A stretch of 64,000 nucleotides of DNA. Origin: Hirudinaria manillensis. Its lineage: Eukaryota > Annelida > Clitellata > Hirudinida > Hirudinidae. Position numbers and translations under genes: made by a program. Location: positions 5,648,535 to 5,712,534 of the forward strand of contig CM067533.1 of assembly GCA_034509925.1 (NCBI GenBank). The letters run 5' to 3'. Below, piece by piece: positions 1-15,300 of this stretch. Under the pieces are notes generated by a model. It was not told the DNA's origin and searched no databases. It was given only the letters and a program-made list of their open reading frames with translations. Positions within the stretch are counted from its first letter, which is position 1. Each line of letters starts with the position of its first letter.

Positions 1-247
1 AAAATCAGCACCTTCAGTTCATGATGTTGTTGTTCAATTGAAGCAGAAGCTCCAAAATGATTGTTGTTTAAGTGGACTTTTGCAATGTTGTTGATCCTGT
101 CGAGTTCCTCCGTTAATTGGTCCAGTTGTTCGTCAATTCCTTTGGCCTGATGTGACATATTTTTATATTTTACTTCTATAAAATAAATAAATAAATAAAT
201 AAATAAATGAATAAATAAATAAATGAATAAATAAATAAATAAATGAA

Positions 248-278
<31 letters not shown>

Positions 279-283
279 ATGAA

Positions 284-326
<43 letters not shown>

Positions 327-3300
327 ATGAATAAATAATTGAATAAATAAATAAATAAATAAATAATTGAATAAATAAATAAATAAATGAATGAATGAAG
401 TGAATTTGAACAAATTGATTTTGAATTAGATTTAAATACAGCATTAAATCAAAACCATTAAAAATGAATCCCTTAAAACAAATAAATAAATTAAAATAAA
501 TTAAATTAAAATAAATTAAATCCAATTAAATCCAATTAATGCAGAATATAAAATCATGACTGATACCTCTTCAAGCAGTTTGTCAACTTCAGAATTCTTG
601 TTTTCAATTTTCAACAAACTTTCCTCCAAATTCCTTTTGATTGAAACCATCCTGTGACTCATTTGTTTCAGTTTCTTGTCAGTTTTGTTGCTTTTGTTGC
701 TTTTGTTGATCGCGTTCGTCAACAACCGAATGCTCGACTGGTGATTGTCCACGTCTGCTTTTTGAATCTGTTCAATCGATCGATTGATTCAATACTTAAT
801 TACATAAGTGACTGAAACAGGGGGGTGACATTGAAGACAAGAATTATTATGATTGTTATATAATTATTACATTATTATAATATTATATAATTATGATGGT
901 TATTATAATTATAATTATTATAATTATTATGTGATGACAATGTTAATGATGGTTTGAAAATGACACTGAAAATGATAATGAAGCAGAGAGACAATACTAA
1001 TGATGATGATGATGATGATGGCTTTTAGAAACAACAACAACAACAAAATCAATAACAGCTACTGTAGATGACCTCCAATTGGTTTTGAATGGAACTGATC
1101 TGCAAAGTGCATCCCTCGACAGGTTTAGGAATGTTTTCAAGAGCCTCCATTTTGTTGTCAGACCATTTGTAAACATCTTCCAACGTTGATTCTAATTTCC
1201 TGGAGTCACTCAAAAGCATCCTTTGCAGGTTCAGATCCTGAATAAGTTTACAAGAACTTTTAACAAACAAAGAAACAAACAAAACATAATGAAACAGCGT
1301 GAAACAACGTGTTTATGTTTACCATTCTCTTTGAAATCTCATTGGTCAGTTGAATCCACTTGGATTTGAGTTCTTTGACTTGTGACATCAACTGAGGTTC
1401 GTTCACAGACTTTCTCTTTTTCGTGAATTCTTTCGTTCGCAACTTCAGGCCGTGGATTTCAATCAGTTTCGATTGTCCTCTTTCGTACAAGTTCTGATTA
1501 AATGTTTAAACTTTTTAGAGACATTTGTTAAATTAAAAATAAAAGTTGAAAAATATTGGAATATTGAAAAAAATCAGTTTTTTATACACTAATTATAAAT
1601 ATGAATATATTAACATAATAACATTAAAAATATTAGATTAGTTGTTGGGAATAATTGGTCTATTAAAATTGGAAACCATGAGTCGTAATAAAATAAATTA
1701 TCAAATTAAATAAAAATAAATAATTATTAATTATTAATTAAAAGTAAAATAATTCACTAAAAAGTTACAAAGTAAACCTGAAGAAACTGTTCTGCCATTT
1801 TGCCCTCAATTGAACTTTTATTGAAATCTTTCAATTGTTGCTCAGAGTCCTCAAGACATTCAAAATTTTCCTTTAATTTGAAATGAAATATTTAATAATA
1901 ATTCTTATTTATGAATAATAGCAATTCTTAATTATTCCATGAATAATAATAATTCTTCATAATAATGTTAATATAAATTATTATTTCATGAATAATAATA
2001 ATTCTTCATGAAATCATAATTTCCGTATAAATTAAAATGTCATATTATTTTTAGTTCATATTTTTTGAAAACATACCAATTACTTACAAAAAAAACAGCA
2101 GCCAAAGATTTAAAAATTTGATAATAAAAATTTAATTAATTTAATGTTAAAACATTGGAAGTAACATTTGAAACATATGACATTGGTTTAAAAGATTTAC
2201 AACATGACGAGGAAGATGGATTCCATTCCAAATGGATTCAACTGAGATGTCTTTCATACACATCAGACTGTACATTAGATGGTACATCAGACAGTACATC
2301 AGACTGTACATCAGATCATACCAAGACTGCACATCAGATAGTACATCAGACAGTACATCAATCATAGATCATACGTCAGATTATGCACCAAGACTGCACA
2401 CCAAGACATATGTATATTTGGAACTCACGTCAAGTCTCGACTTCAAGAAGTTCAAATCTTTAAGTTGTTTGTTTACATCCAACGACATCGAAGCCTGCAA
2501 AGTCCCGAGTTCCGAGAGTCGATCGTTCAAACCTCGAACGTTGTTCATTATTTCCCTTCCGTCTGCTTCATCCACCGTTGTTGACAATTCATCGCCGAGA
2601 TGTTTCAGGTCGGAGATTTTGTGGAAAAGATTTTTAATCGTTTCCTCCGCGTTCTGATTCGAAGCAAAAAGGTTTCAAAATATGCACTTTAAAACAGTTA
2701 TAATTATATAATAAACACTTATATTAAATAGTTAATGTTGGTTAATATTAGTTAACGTTAGTTAATAATAACTTGATTATGTTTTAAAATTTAAAATTAC
2801 AATTTAAAAATTTAAATTTTAAATTTTCACTAAAACTAACTTGAATGGCAGACGAATGCTCCGCGAGGGATTGAACGTTTGAGGGAGGTGTTTCAATGAA
2901 CAGGTTGAAGTGATGCTGAAGGTATTCTTCCAATTGTTTGGCTTCACTTGAAACCGATGCTTGGGAATTCCAGAACTTGGTCGAGGATTTCAGAAGTTTT
3001 TTCAGATACTTCTGTTTCCTCTCAATTTCATCCAACACCGAGTGGTAAATGCCAACCATGTGCTTTGATTTTTCTACCAGTTCTGCAACACATATTTTTG
3101 GAAATAAAAAACAACAAAAAACAATCTGTATGATGTTTAAATCATGTATGATGTTCGAAAGCAATGGAAGTCTGTATTAGGAGATGTTGTAATTTAATAC
3201 AAATATTTGTTTAGAGCTTTTAATAACTTGTTTTATTCAAAATTAACTGTTAAACAGTTAATTAACCGTTTAATACATGTTTTTCTTAAAAAATGTTTGA

Positions 3301-5264
3301 TCTTCCATAGAGCAGCAATAACTCGAAATTATAATTTATAATCAATTTTTGTTGTTGTATTTTCCAATAAAATCCCCTCTTAAACATCCCAATCCACTTA
3401 AAAATTCCACCTTGTGATCCATGAATCGAAGAGTTTGCATCCTTTTGAATTTGTTCGTAAAAATCCAAAGAGGAATCCCGAAGGACCTCCACTGCTTCCT
3501 TCCTGCCTTCCACGTTTTCCTTAATCACCTCCACCTCCTCCATGTGCTCCAATATGCTCTCAGTGAAGCAGGGAACTGAATCCCTTACCTCCATCTCTGC
3601 AAGGGCAGACTCAAACATCTCAGAGAGGTCATCAATTTTGTCTGATACCTGAAATTAAATTAAATTAAAATAAATTAAATTAAAAATGAAATGCAATTTA
3701 AATTAAAAAGCATATTTTAAGTGCAGGAAATATCCAAAGAATATTTTAAAAAATCATGCAGTCACAAATGTTTTACAATTCTTGATCTTGATTGATTAAA
3801 TGAATGATTGATCGAATGATTGATTGATTAAATGAATGAATGAAAAAAAACAACTCTATTTTCAGTTGGCAAATGCTATACAAAATCGTGTAAGTGATGA
3901 CCCTTCATTTTTATTTAGAAAAATAAACAAATTAATAAATAAATAAATAAATAAACAAATAAATAAAAAAACAAAGACAAGTTCTTAAACCTGAGCCGAC
4001 TCATAGAAGGCCCGATCCAAATCGTTGATCTTCTTCTGACAAGCGACCTTGGCCTCCCTGAACTTCTGATTGACTTCATCAATTCCCTCCTCAACCTCTT
4101 CCTTCTCTTCAACTCCCAAATACTTAATCAAAGCCAAAGCCGTTTTGTTGAAGCGATCCAACAGAAATCTTTGGTCCACCAATTTCTGTTTCAAAGCCTA
4201 AAACGAAGTTGAACTAATGTTTAATAAATTTTTGTTATATTTTTTTTACATGGCATTATAATATTTTATATAATAATTATTATCACATTTTTATATTTAA
4301 TAATATTTTACTTCATAGCATTATAATATTTTTTATAATAATAATTATCACATTTTTATATTTATTAATATTTTAACACATCATTATAATATTATTTATA
4401 ATAATAATTATCACATTTTTATATTTTCTAAAATCAAGTTTTATAATAACTTCTATTCAATCTGAAAACAAAGTAAAAACAAAGTGAATGCAATCCCAAT
4501 GCATTGCCTTGAAATCATCTTGCTGTTGTCTGATTGGTTGAAGTGATGCCACAGAATCATTCAAAGCCTCGAAAGACATGGAAAAATCTTCAAAAAATCT
4601 TTTAATTTCACTCAACGTTCCACGGAATTGAACTGCCAACGGATGCGTCTGCTCCAAGACGTGGATCTTGAAAGTGCTCGTCTGAAACATATTATTTGTT
4701 ATTTATTCCACCTTATAAATTTATTAATTTCTAAAAATTGTATTTTGAATAAATTACTTTTACATGTTTTTAACTTAAATAAGCCAATAACATGAACTTT
4801 TAAATAAACTGAAATAAAATAATAATAATGTAATAAAAATAATAATAACAATAATTTAATAAAAAGTGTTTCTAAAAATCGCTGAAGCAGAACAACAACC
4901 TTGAAGCAGGAATCAACGACCCGTGACAACTTCCCAATTCTTTCATCGACTTCAGAGTCGACTTCAAAAATCCTGCTCTGCCTCCTCACAGTGGAAATTA
5001 TTTTGCGTGACTTGCTCTTTAAGAACAACACCCTCTCGTGGAGGTCCTTCAAAATGAATATCAATTAATAAAATATTACATAACTACTGATCGGTTAAAA
5101 GTTAAATATCATCTGTATGCTTTCTTAAGCTTTTATGTTTCAGTAATTATAATGATATAATAAATAAATTAGTGATAATTAACAATCAAATTGTGAAACA
5201 AAAATTGTTGTAGGAAGTTGCATTTTATAAAGAATAAAACAAAAAATTAATAAGTATAATAATC

Positions 5265-5310
<46 letters not shown>

Positions 5311-6356
5311 TTATTATATATAATATTATATATATATATTATTAATATAACGATAACAATAATAATAATAATAATAATATAGCAATAAAATAATATGAAG
5401 AAACAAATATTAAGTCATGTTTTGGCACCTTTTGCTTCAACAACTGATTCATGAGACCAGATGGATCCGTGTTCAGTTTCTGTGGAGAGGAAAGAATTCT
5501 GTTCACCTCTTCAACTGATTTCAAGAGTCCTTCCACTTCATCCTTGAGCTGTTTGAGGAATAATTATAATATAATATAATATAATATAATATAATACAAT
5601 ATAATATAATATAATTCAATACAATATAATATGATACAATATAATATAATTCATTTAATATAATATAATAATATTTATAAAATACAAATATAGACACTCA
5701 TTCAATTCAAGGACTACTTCCTATTTTCTTGATAAATGAACATACTTGGTATTGTTCAATACCATCAATTGATCAATTGGTCATTGATGGTACTGAACAA
5801 AGTTCGCTTTAAAATAAATAAAAAATTATTTATTGATATAATTTTTCTTTAAAAATAACCTTTTCCGATTCATCTCTTCTGGTCTTGTTAATTTCACTTT
5901 TACTCCTAACTTGTGACATGACGTTCTGACATCTTACTCGGTCATGTGACACGACCTCTGAATATTCATGAACCACTTTTGGTGAGATGAAAGTCCCCAG
6001 CTGCTGCAACAGGTTCTCAAGGGTTTCAAGTTTTTGTTCAAATGCAGCTGATAATTCTTCACAGTTCTGAAGTTATTAATAAAAATGATATCTTAATTGT
6101 AAACAATTTTTCTACAAATCAATGAAATCTATGAAACAAAGATAAATTAAAATTAAATTTAAAAAAACACAAATCAAGAATAATTGAAATTACAACCTGA
6201 AATTCATTTTGACTTGCAAAATCTTCTCCTTGTTCCTCAAGACCACCCAACATGTTTTCCAATTCCAGGTGAACCTCAGAAAAGTTCTCCACCAACTTGT
6301 CCCTCCTTCTCAGTTTTTCTTTTGCTTCGTCGATCTCCATGGCAACGTTTTTGAGT
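1..6356 (-). CDS. Spectraplakin rod, distal part (spectrin repeats, 14 exons, runs off window)
   Basis: Exons in transcript order: 6197-6356, 5860-6066, 5429-5548, 4900-5046, 4508-4681, 3991-4197, 3411-3648, 2841-3082, 2429-2653, 1778-1870, 1323-1493, 1073-1237, 567-767 and 1-146 (truncated by the window edge). All encode amphipathic helices typical of spectrin repeats, for example YKWSDNKMEALENI in the 1073 exon. The 4508 exon uses a GC donor (CAAG/GCAATG), which keeps the helix RQQQDDFK-ALKQKLVDQ continuous; the nearest in-frame GT donor would insert nine extra residues. The last visible exon stays open to position 1. Introns are very AT-rich and hold the simple repeats listed separately. 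Confidence 0.86.
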
Positions 6357-9300
6357 CTGTTTTAATTTTTTTTATTTGTTTAACTTAATAAATTGCTTAA
6401 ATTAATAAGTTAAATTCCTTGCGATCAACAAAATGCAGTAACATAATGTAATTCATTTTTTTCCAAAATGCATTTAATAATTAATTAATAATGCAAGTAA
6501 TAATTTACTATTTAATTTTAGGCATTTAAATTTGTATGTTGTGCATTTTAAGTGCCCACATTTTACATTAAGCACAATAATTATTTGATAGCTGTTCTAT
6601 TAACAGTGGTGAATCAAAAGATTTTCTTAAATTAATTAATTATTAAAATTACCTCGAAGAAAGGTTATTCAAGTTCTTATTGAGAGCGTCTGAAACTTCT
6701 TCATCGGAAGTGATATCAGATATCTTTGTTGATATTTCATAGAATCCATTCAATGCATTCAAGTAACAATTGATCTCCTCTGAGAGCAGCTGGAAATAGA
6801 AAATTGAGAAATTTTGTTAAATTTTAAATCATTCAAAAATTAATAACACCTTGTCATCAATAGTCACGTGATCAGTATTGATCAACATTGATCATCCATT
6901 ATGGTTAACATAACAACTTATTTCAATACTAATTATTATTGATAATTAACAACAACATCTTAAACAATCCCACATACTTGTAGTTTGTCCACAGCAGAGC
7001 CACTTGTTTCAGCATCGATCTCTCGTTCCGTGTCAAACAACATTTCTTTGTCTTCAACGATTTCAAGACATTGTTGAAAGGACTTCAGTTGTCGATGATA
7101 ATCGGTCACCATAACTTGCAATTCCTCCAAAGTTGATTTTGATTTTTGCGTTTTTAAGCTGAGATTAGTCCAATTATCATTCAAAAGTTTCATTTTATCA
7201 AATAAACTCTCTCTGCTACTCTTCGTCATTTGCATATTCAACATCTCTTGAACTCCTTCGATGCCATTCTTCCAAGCTCTCAGTTTCTCTTGAACATCCT
7301 AAACGAAGGGTTTCCGAATAATTTAACGAATTAAAAACAAAATCTGAATATCGGTGGCAATTCTCATTCAAATTTGCACAGCACAACACTGGTGAATTGA
7401 TTAAATTAAAGAACCAAAACACACTTTCCTATGAAATTCAAATGGCAGAAAATTATTTAATAAATTATTTATAATTTAATAAAATTTAATTAATGTTAAT
7501 TAGTCTCACATTCAAGATGTGAAGTTGTCTTTGGATACTCAGAAGGTCGAGTGAAGTTTGGCCGCAAGAATCGACTTCTTTCTCGATGGAGACCAACTGC
7601 GATGAATAATTGCTGAGAGCTTCTGAGAAGTTCCCTCTTTCCAAGAAGGCTTTGTGTAATTTCTGCTCCTCTTCTGCCAGCTAATTAAGCAAATTAAAAA
7701 ACATTATGAATTTTTAACATTTGCAAAACATAAATAACGGAGCAACCTAATTTTTTTTGCTGAATTAATAATTAGAAAAATTATGACTAAAGGTTAACAA
7801 GAAAGTAGATTATGGTAAAGAAAAATTTAATAAGTTAAAAATAAACTATAAAAAGAAATTTGTTTTTAATTCATTAAATTAAAATCCATGGACTGTTTGA
7901 ATGTAAATGAATGAATGAATGGACGGATGGATTTGCAAACCTTTTTGCTAAAAGATGTCCAAAGGTCGTTTAAGTTCACAATTTTTGAATCCAACGAAGA
8001 ATCAGAAATTTTGATCGGAGAGGTTTTCATCAAAAGCTGTTTTTGAGACTCAATTGCTACCAAGTCTGAACGAACCTTTTCCAGGACATCGTCTTGTAAA
8101 TCCTTAATTAATTAATTAATTAACCCTTCATTTTAAAATTAAGAATTAATTATGTAATAAATATATAAAATAACAACTGATTTAAACCAGGACTTTTCAG
8201 TTTCATAAAATTAATGCTCCACTAGGTTAGAAAATTAATTAAAAATATCTTATAAATTTCAGAGCCAAAATATAAACAACAAAAATTGTATAATCAATCA
8301 TTTAATAATAATAAATGTATAAACCAATCATTCAAATCAAAAGAATTTTAATCGTCCGGAGACTTGTTTGTGACTCAAGATTTAATAAATTAGTAAATTG
8401 AATTAATTAATTAATTAATTATAAAAATTTAATTTAAAATAGTTAATTAAAATAATAAATAAATTAATTAATTAATTATGATTACCTTGAGATTAAATTA
8501 AATTGTGAATAATATACCTTGAGAGTGGTTTGCATTTGTTCCAAAGTCAAAGACATTCCTTCAGCGTCGAGCGAACGAAGAACTTGGGAGGCCCTCGTCA
8601 GTGACTTTTGAACAGAAGTGCAGGAATCATCAAGAAGTTGAAACTTGGAGATGGAATCCAAGATTGTGATTCTGTGTTCTTCAAGTTGACATGATGTTTT
8701 GTTGGTTTGGTCCCTCAGTTTCTGTACCTGTTGTAGTTTCAAATATAATAAATAAGTTAATTAAATTACTTAATTAATTAAATCACTTAATTAATTAAAT
8801 TACTTAATTAATTAAAATAAATAAATTAAATGATGACATGAAGTGTAGTTTCAAGTGACATAAACTGAATGGTGACTCAAAGTTTGCATTTATTATTTTA
8901 AGTACCTATTTTAAATTAAATTTTATAATGTATATGTAAATAATTTCTATTTATAAATTATTTTAATTTAAAACCGTTTGTCTTACTTTTTATTATTAGC
9001 AAAAAAAAAAGAGAATTAAGCAAAAAATTTAAAAAAAAAACAATTCCAAACTTTTTCTCGAACAAAATCAACGTTGCTGAGAAGTTTTTCCGACGACGAG
9101 AAGTTCGAGAGTTTCTTTTCGACTTCAAGTATTTTGCACTCGATGACCTCGTTCTGTTTTTTAAACACCTGGTAAATACAAAAAAAAATAAACACATAAA
9201 TTGTCACTAGTCCTGGTAATGTATGTTGCATGTTTCATGAGTAGAAGATACTAAACGTAATGGTTTCTTAATAAACATCATTTACATCATTAGATAACTA

Positions 9301-12300
9301 TAACATTTAATAATATGTTGCAAGATAAAGGCAATGTAACATGTAACACTAATGCCACCTTGTGTTACATGTTACATGTTAAAGTAATGCCACAAAGAGA
9401 CTTAAGAGACACTTCATGCAAAAATTCTAAAAGAATCTATTAATCTCCTCGCTAAAGCAGAACTTAATACAATTAATTAACAACAACTTCAACAACAACA
9501 TTAAGAAAGAGTTTGTTGTTAAAGGAAATCTTGGATAATTAATAATTAATAAATTATAATCAGCATTTTATTATATTTATTATTGTTTATTAATAATTAT
9601 ATTATATTATATTATTATATAATATTATTACATTATATTAGCATTTTATATATATTACCCTCAAAGATGTCAGTCATTAAGTGGCCAATTTAAATCATTT
9701 TAATTGATTTAATTCATTTATCAACTCATCAGACATTCAACTTATCGACCAATTTCACCTCCAAGTATTCAGATTGTTGCTTCAGTTTTGAAAGATCATG
9801 ACTATTCTTTGAGTTCATTTTGATGCAATCTTCCAAGATGGTTTGATCCTCAGCTATCACATCAACTTCTTTCTGTTTATTGAAAATGAAAATAAGTTAA
9901 AAATGAAATTATTGCAGAAGATGCTAAAGAAAGAGAAATAAGAAAACAAATCAAGTGTTATGCGTTTTATAATTTAATAATGTATGATTAAATAATAATA
10001 AAATAATTAATTAATTAATTAGTAATAATAATAAATAAATTAATAAATTAATTAATTAATTAAGAAAACAATCATCTTCAACGACCAGAAGTTTCTCTGC
10101 ATTGTCGAGGGCATGTTTGTGTTCCCTTGCAGACTCCAACAACCTCTCTCCAATGTTCGACCTCCTTTCTGACATTCCCTCGATTTCCTTCATCAAATTC
10201 CTCAACTCATCCTCATCAAAGAAACCATCGCCTGACAATTCAGTCAGAATTTCTCTCAACCTGTCCATTTTATTGTCCAAGCCAACTTGGTCTAAGGTCT
10301 GGTTTGAATAAAAATGGCCACGAGTTACTGCAATCAGTCTATGATATTGGTTCAAGGAATGTTTTAATTACATATTTAGTTAGAGCAATGATATATTACC
10401 AGAATTTATTACAGTGTAATGTGATATTACATGTACTAACATAATTGGTTAGATTATTATTATTAAATGCATTGTTAAATATTATAATAATAATAATTAT
10501 TATTATTATTATTAAATGCATTAAAACATCAATTGATTGGACTGATTGGAAACAACCTGAGATGGCATGCCATGTTGCAACACCATCTTCTCCTTCTCTT
10601 CCAAGCAAGAATCCAAATCTCTTTGAAGCTCTTTAAATTCATCCAACTTTTCTTGGCTTTCTTCCATAATCTGCAATCTGGCCTCATTTTCTGAAAACAT
10701 ACATTAACGTGTATTAACCTCTCGGGTACTTATTGACTAACATGATAGGAACCTTTGCTGAGAAATTGTAACATATATATTTTACTCTCAGCAATAATAT
10801 AGTTATAATGAATAATTATAATGAACAGAATAATAATATTAGAACCATAACACTTTTGTTGAACTAACCTTTCCTAGAATCATTCCATATATTTTCCAGT
10901 CTGACTAACACGTGCTCCATGTTTGACCCCGTGCCATCGGAGACGGAGTTCAATTCGTTGATGATGTTTCTAATCATTTCAAGGTCAACTGAGTACATTT
11001 CAAATTCAGTCTTCACGTGGAGGGCATCATTCATTTTGCTGTAAGTTTAAATCAGGTGATGAAATTTTGGAGTATCTGTAATATCTTGGAGTATCATAAT
11101 ATCTGGTTAAGTAATATCCTCTTTAAATGTACATTCCAGTTTAACAGCAACATTATTATCAGTGCTACTAAAATATTAAGTTATGACATTACTATATATG
11201 TATATATTAAAGTTTAAATTATCACTTAAATGTTATTAATGAATCAATCAACACAACAGATACCAACCTCACAAGGTTCTTTGAATTAAAGTTCAACTTG
11301 CTTGGCAAAAACTGTGAGTTGGTCAATTCCAACCAGAGTGATAACCTATCAATGTCAGCAAAGAACTGACTTGCCTTCTCAGAGATAAACTTGACCTAAA
11401 AATTGAACGAATATAAAACAGATAAATTTGGCTCCCAGTAACTTAAATTTGAGTAGAATATACTAAACAGAATGGTTTCTTAATAAACATTTACATCATC
11501 AGATAACTATAATAATTTTTGTTATTATATAACTATAATAATATTTAATAATTCATTATAGAACCAAAGTAAAGGATTTTAAAGGCAAAGTTGTTTACTG
11601 TGATATTTTCTTTAAGTTCCAGGATGGAATTATATCATTAAAATTAAATTTTAATTATTTATAATTTAATTATTTATAATAATTTAATATAATTAAAATT
11701 AAACTATTTAATAATATAATAAAACATTTTAAAAATTTAATATTATTATTTTTTTTTTTTTTTTGAGAGTTTAGAGTTTATTGAACAAACAATTGAACAA
11801 ACAATTATGTACACCAACGAAACAAATTAAACTTAAAATACAAAATAAACTCATAGGGTCAGTCTTAAGGAAGCGCAAGCTTCCGCTAAACAGACTGGCC
11901 CTAAAAATCATAATATATATAATACAACCATGTAAATTCAAACAACCCTTACTAAATGAGACTTATACAATTTCTTAAACAACAGAAACAATAACTCAAA
12001 AGGACATGAATGAAAACAAGTTAATTCCCTAACTGAATCTGGAATTGAAGTATATAATCTGGGCCCATAACATTGTATAGAAAATAATTTCAAAGTAGAT
12101 TTAGCAAAGGTAGGACTGTATTCGTGAGTGTTACGTAAGAAATAAGAAGGATTGTTATAGGTATTGCTTGTTATGAAAAAATCTGAAAATATTTTAGGAA
12201 TAGAATTGAAGTGATAGGCAAACATAAAAAGGGCAGTTTGTAAGTCATGAATTTGGGTTACACTTAGTAAATTATTGTTTGTAAAAGCAGAGACAGTCGA

Positions 12301-15300
12301 TGATAGAGGCGGCAGCAGGAAAAAATTTAATGATCAATGTTTAATAAACGGTGCTAAAATAATGTTTTCAGGAAAAGAAACAAAACATGCCTTTGGTTCC
12401 GTGACGTTGATTTTGTTCCTGACCTCCTTGAACTTATGACGCGCGTCGTTCAGTCGCAAGTTGAACTCGTCGTAGTCATCGTCGTCTGCTGACAATTCTT
12501 GAGATGTTTTAATTAATGCACTGATGTGGCTTTCTTTGGCTTCAAAATTATCTTTCAAACTCTAAATTTGAGTAATTTTATTATTATTAAAAAAAAATTT
12601 ATATATATTCAACAAAATTAGAATTAATTAATTAATTTAATTAAATATTAAACAATTTAAATTGAATTTTAATCCAAGTTTTGAATTAAATTCAAAAATA
12701 ATAAAAAAAAGAAAAGAAATATGATTGTAAACCTGGAAGACTTGATGGAGAGATAATATCGTGCTTGGCTCCAATGAGGTTTCCTCCAATGCACTCATAT
12801 TTTTTAAGATCCCATCCATCCAAGTCAGTGCTTTGTCCAAATCTGACATGACTTTCTGCTCTTCTGCCTTCTTTGAAGCCATATGCTTGTGCATTAAATC
12901 TGAATAAATGACAGATATTAAATTGCCTTTATTATATTAAATTACATTAAATTAAATAACTTTAAATAACTTTCAGTTAAATATGAATTTCTAAAATCTA
13001 TTTGCAACCAATTTATCACTACAAGTTATTATTATTACTGAAACTGAAATATTGAATAATTTTCTTAAGTAACAACATTTTATTATTTATCTGTGATTAT
13101 TCCTGATGAATCCACTCTCAAAATCAATCAACTGTTTGTCAAATTGTTTGACAACTTCAAAGATGAATTTCATTCATTTGATGTCGTTCATCCATTCATT
13201 CATTCAACTCACCAGATGATCTCAGGAGGTCTTTGAAGGATTTCTCAGCTGCCAAAACTCTGTTTTGAACTTTCAATTGTGAGTTTGAATCACCAACCAA
13301 ACCATGCAAGTCATTGGCAGATTGCTTTATTGCTTCAAGGAGTCTCTTCATATGTGCTTTTTGACTGTTGAGTGACTGCAAAAGGATGAAATTATTACAA
13401 ATGAATTGCAACGAAAACCATTGACAATAAAATAAAATCTCAAATGATGCAAACTTCCTCCTTGATCCTCATATCTCTGGCTGATGTTCTAACTGCATCT
13501 GGTGATTGCATTAATTCTGAAGATAATTTTGAAGCCGTGGATATAGATTCTGACAGAGAATTCAAGTTTTTATAGAACGGAGTGCATGTCGACAACAGTC
13601 TTGCAATGGCAGATTCTTTCTCTGCAAGTTTGTTCTGCACTCTGCTCCACTTAGAAGTGATCTCCTCCATGCAAGCATAGGTCTCCTCAGAACCGGATTG
13701 TTCAACGATTTTCTGTCCTTTATTCAAAAACATTTGGTAATTGTCTTGCTCTGATTTCATTTCCTCTTTAAGAAGCTAAAAGTTAAGTTAATAATGTTAA
13801 TAGAATCAATGACATTTAAGATAATCATGTTTATTTGTTGATTTTTAATATTTTACTTTCATTTAGATAATTATGACTACATTTTTACATAAAAAAAATA
13901 ATGAATCAACAAGCCATTAAACAAAGCAAATATTTTTTTAATTGAAGAAGTAAAATAAGGAGATAAAATTGATTCCAATTGAGGAAGCAAAAGATTGGAA
14001 CAAAAACCTTCCTACCTCCACCTGGATCGATTGATTCTCCAAGACGTCACACTCCACCCCCAACAAACCAAGGCACATTGCAATCACTTTCTCTTTCATT
14101 GAGAGCCAAGAAGTGAGTTGCGAGTGCAATGACTTGAATAAGGCAGAGTCGTCTGCTTGTTCCCCATAGGAATCCAACAACGAGGCAGACGAGTTTTCGA
14201 CCCTTTTCCATCTTTTTTCTGAAAATTGAATTTAAAACAGAAACTAATGAATATCGTACGAGACCAAATTAAGATTAAGATTGAATTTTATTTATTGAAT
14301 GTAAATACTTAAGAAATTAGAAATTACTTTAAAAAACTTTTATGTGTTTAAATTTTATTATTCAAACAATTCAAGCAATTTAATGACTTTAGCAACATTA
14401 ACCGAGGTCATTGATGGCATTTGACATGGCGGAGGTTTGCTGTAAAGATGGTGGGAGTCGTTTGAGTCTTGACTTCAAGTTGTTGATGTCTGCCTCTTTC
14501 TTAAGTAGTTCTCTTCTGCAGCTCTGATATGAATTTTATTTAATGGATGTTATAAATTCATATTAAACTATTAAATAATAATTTTATTAAGTAATAATTA
14601 AGTAATGACAATCCTGATGTGAAAAGTTAATGTGCCAAGTCATATTAACCATTGAGGAAACTAGTATTAATACTGCAAGGAAAAGCAATGTTTTCTATAT
14701 ATATTTATAATAACTAATAATAAAAATATAATAATAATAATAATAATATTTGCTTATAGAGTTTAGAAGATGAAAAGTATATAAAATATAAACCTCACAA
14801 ATTCAATTTAAAAATATTTAATAACCTCAAGTTGAGCAACTTGAAGTTCAGGTGAAGAAATAGTTGAATTTCCAAAAGTTTCTTCTGCCTTTTCCAGCCA
14901 CTTGGACAAGTTCTTGGAGTCCTTTTCAATTTCTTCAAGGATTTCCAAACTTTCAATGAGTTCCTTTTTTTCGTTTTCCAATCTTTCACCTATGATTTCG
15001 TACCTGCTGGTCAATTCCATGGCTGTCCTCTGGTGCTCACTCGATACTTCTGTAACAACAAACATTACAAAGGTGACAATGGTTCATTTCTTGCTTATCT
15101 CTTTATTTCTTTCCCCATAATTTCTAATTTAGAATAATTTTAAGACTTTTAATAAAATAGATACGAAATAAATGTAAAAACTAGCCTTCAAAATCAAAGT
15201 GTTTCATAGCAAATGATATTGGAGATGGAGATCTTACACCTTTCCTGAAGTATCTCCTCAATCCTAAATTTTTTTTTTTAAATAACATAAGCAGTGCTAT

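Noticed and set aside
163..525. 120-codon FIYLFIYL frame
   Set aside because: Translation of the AAAT microsatellite inside a spectraplakin intron.
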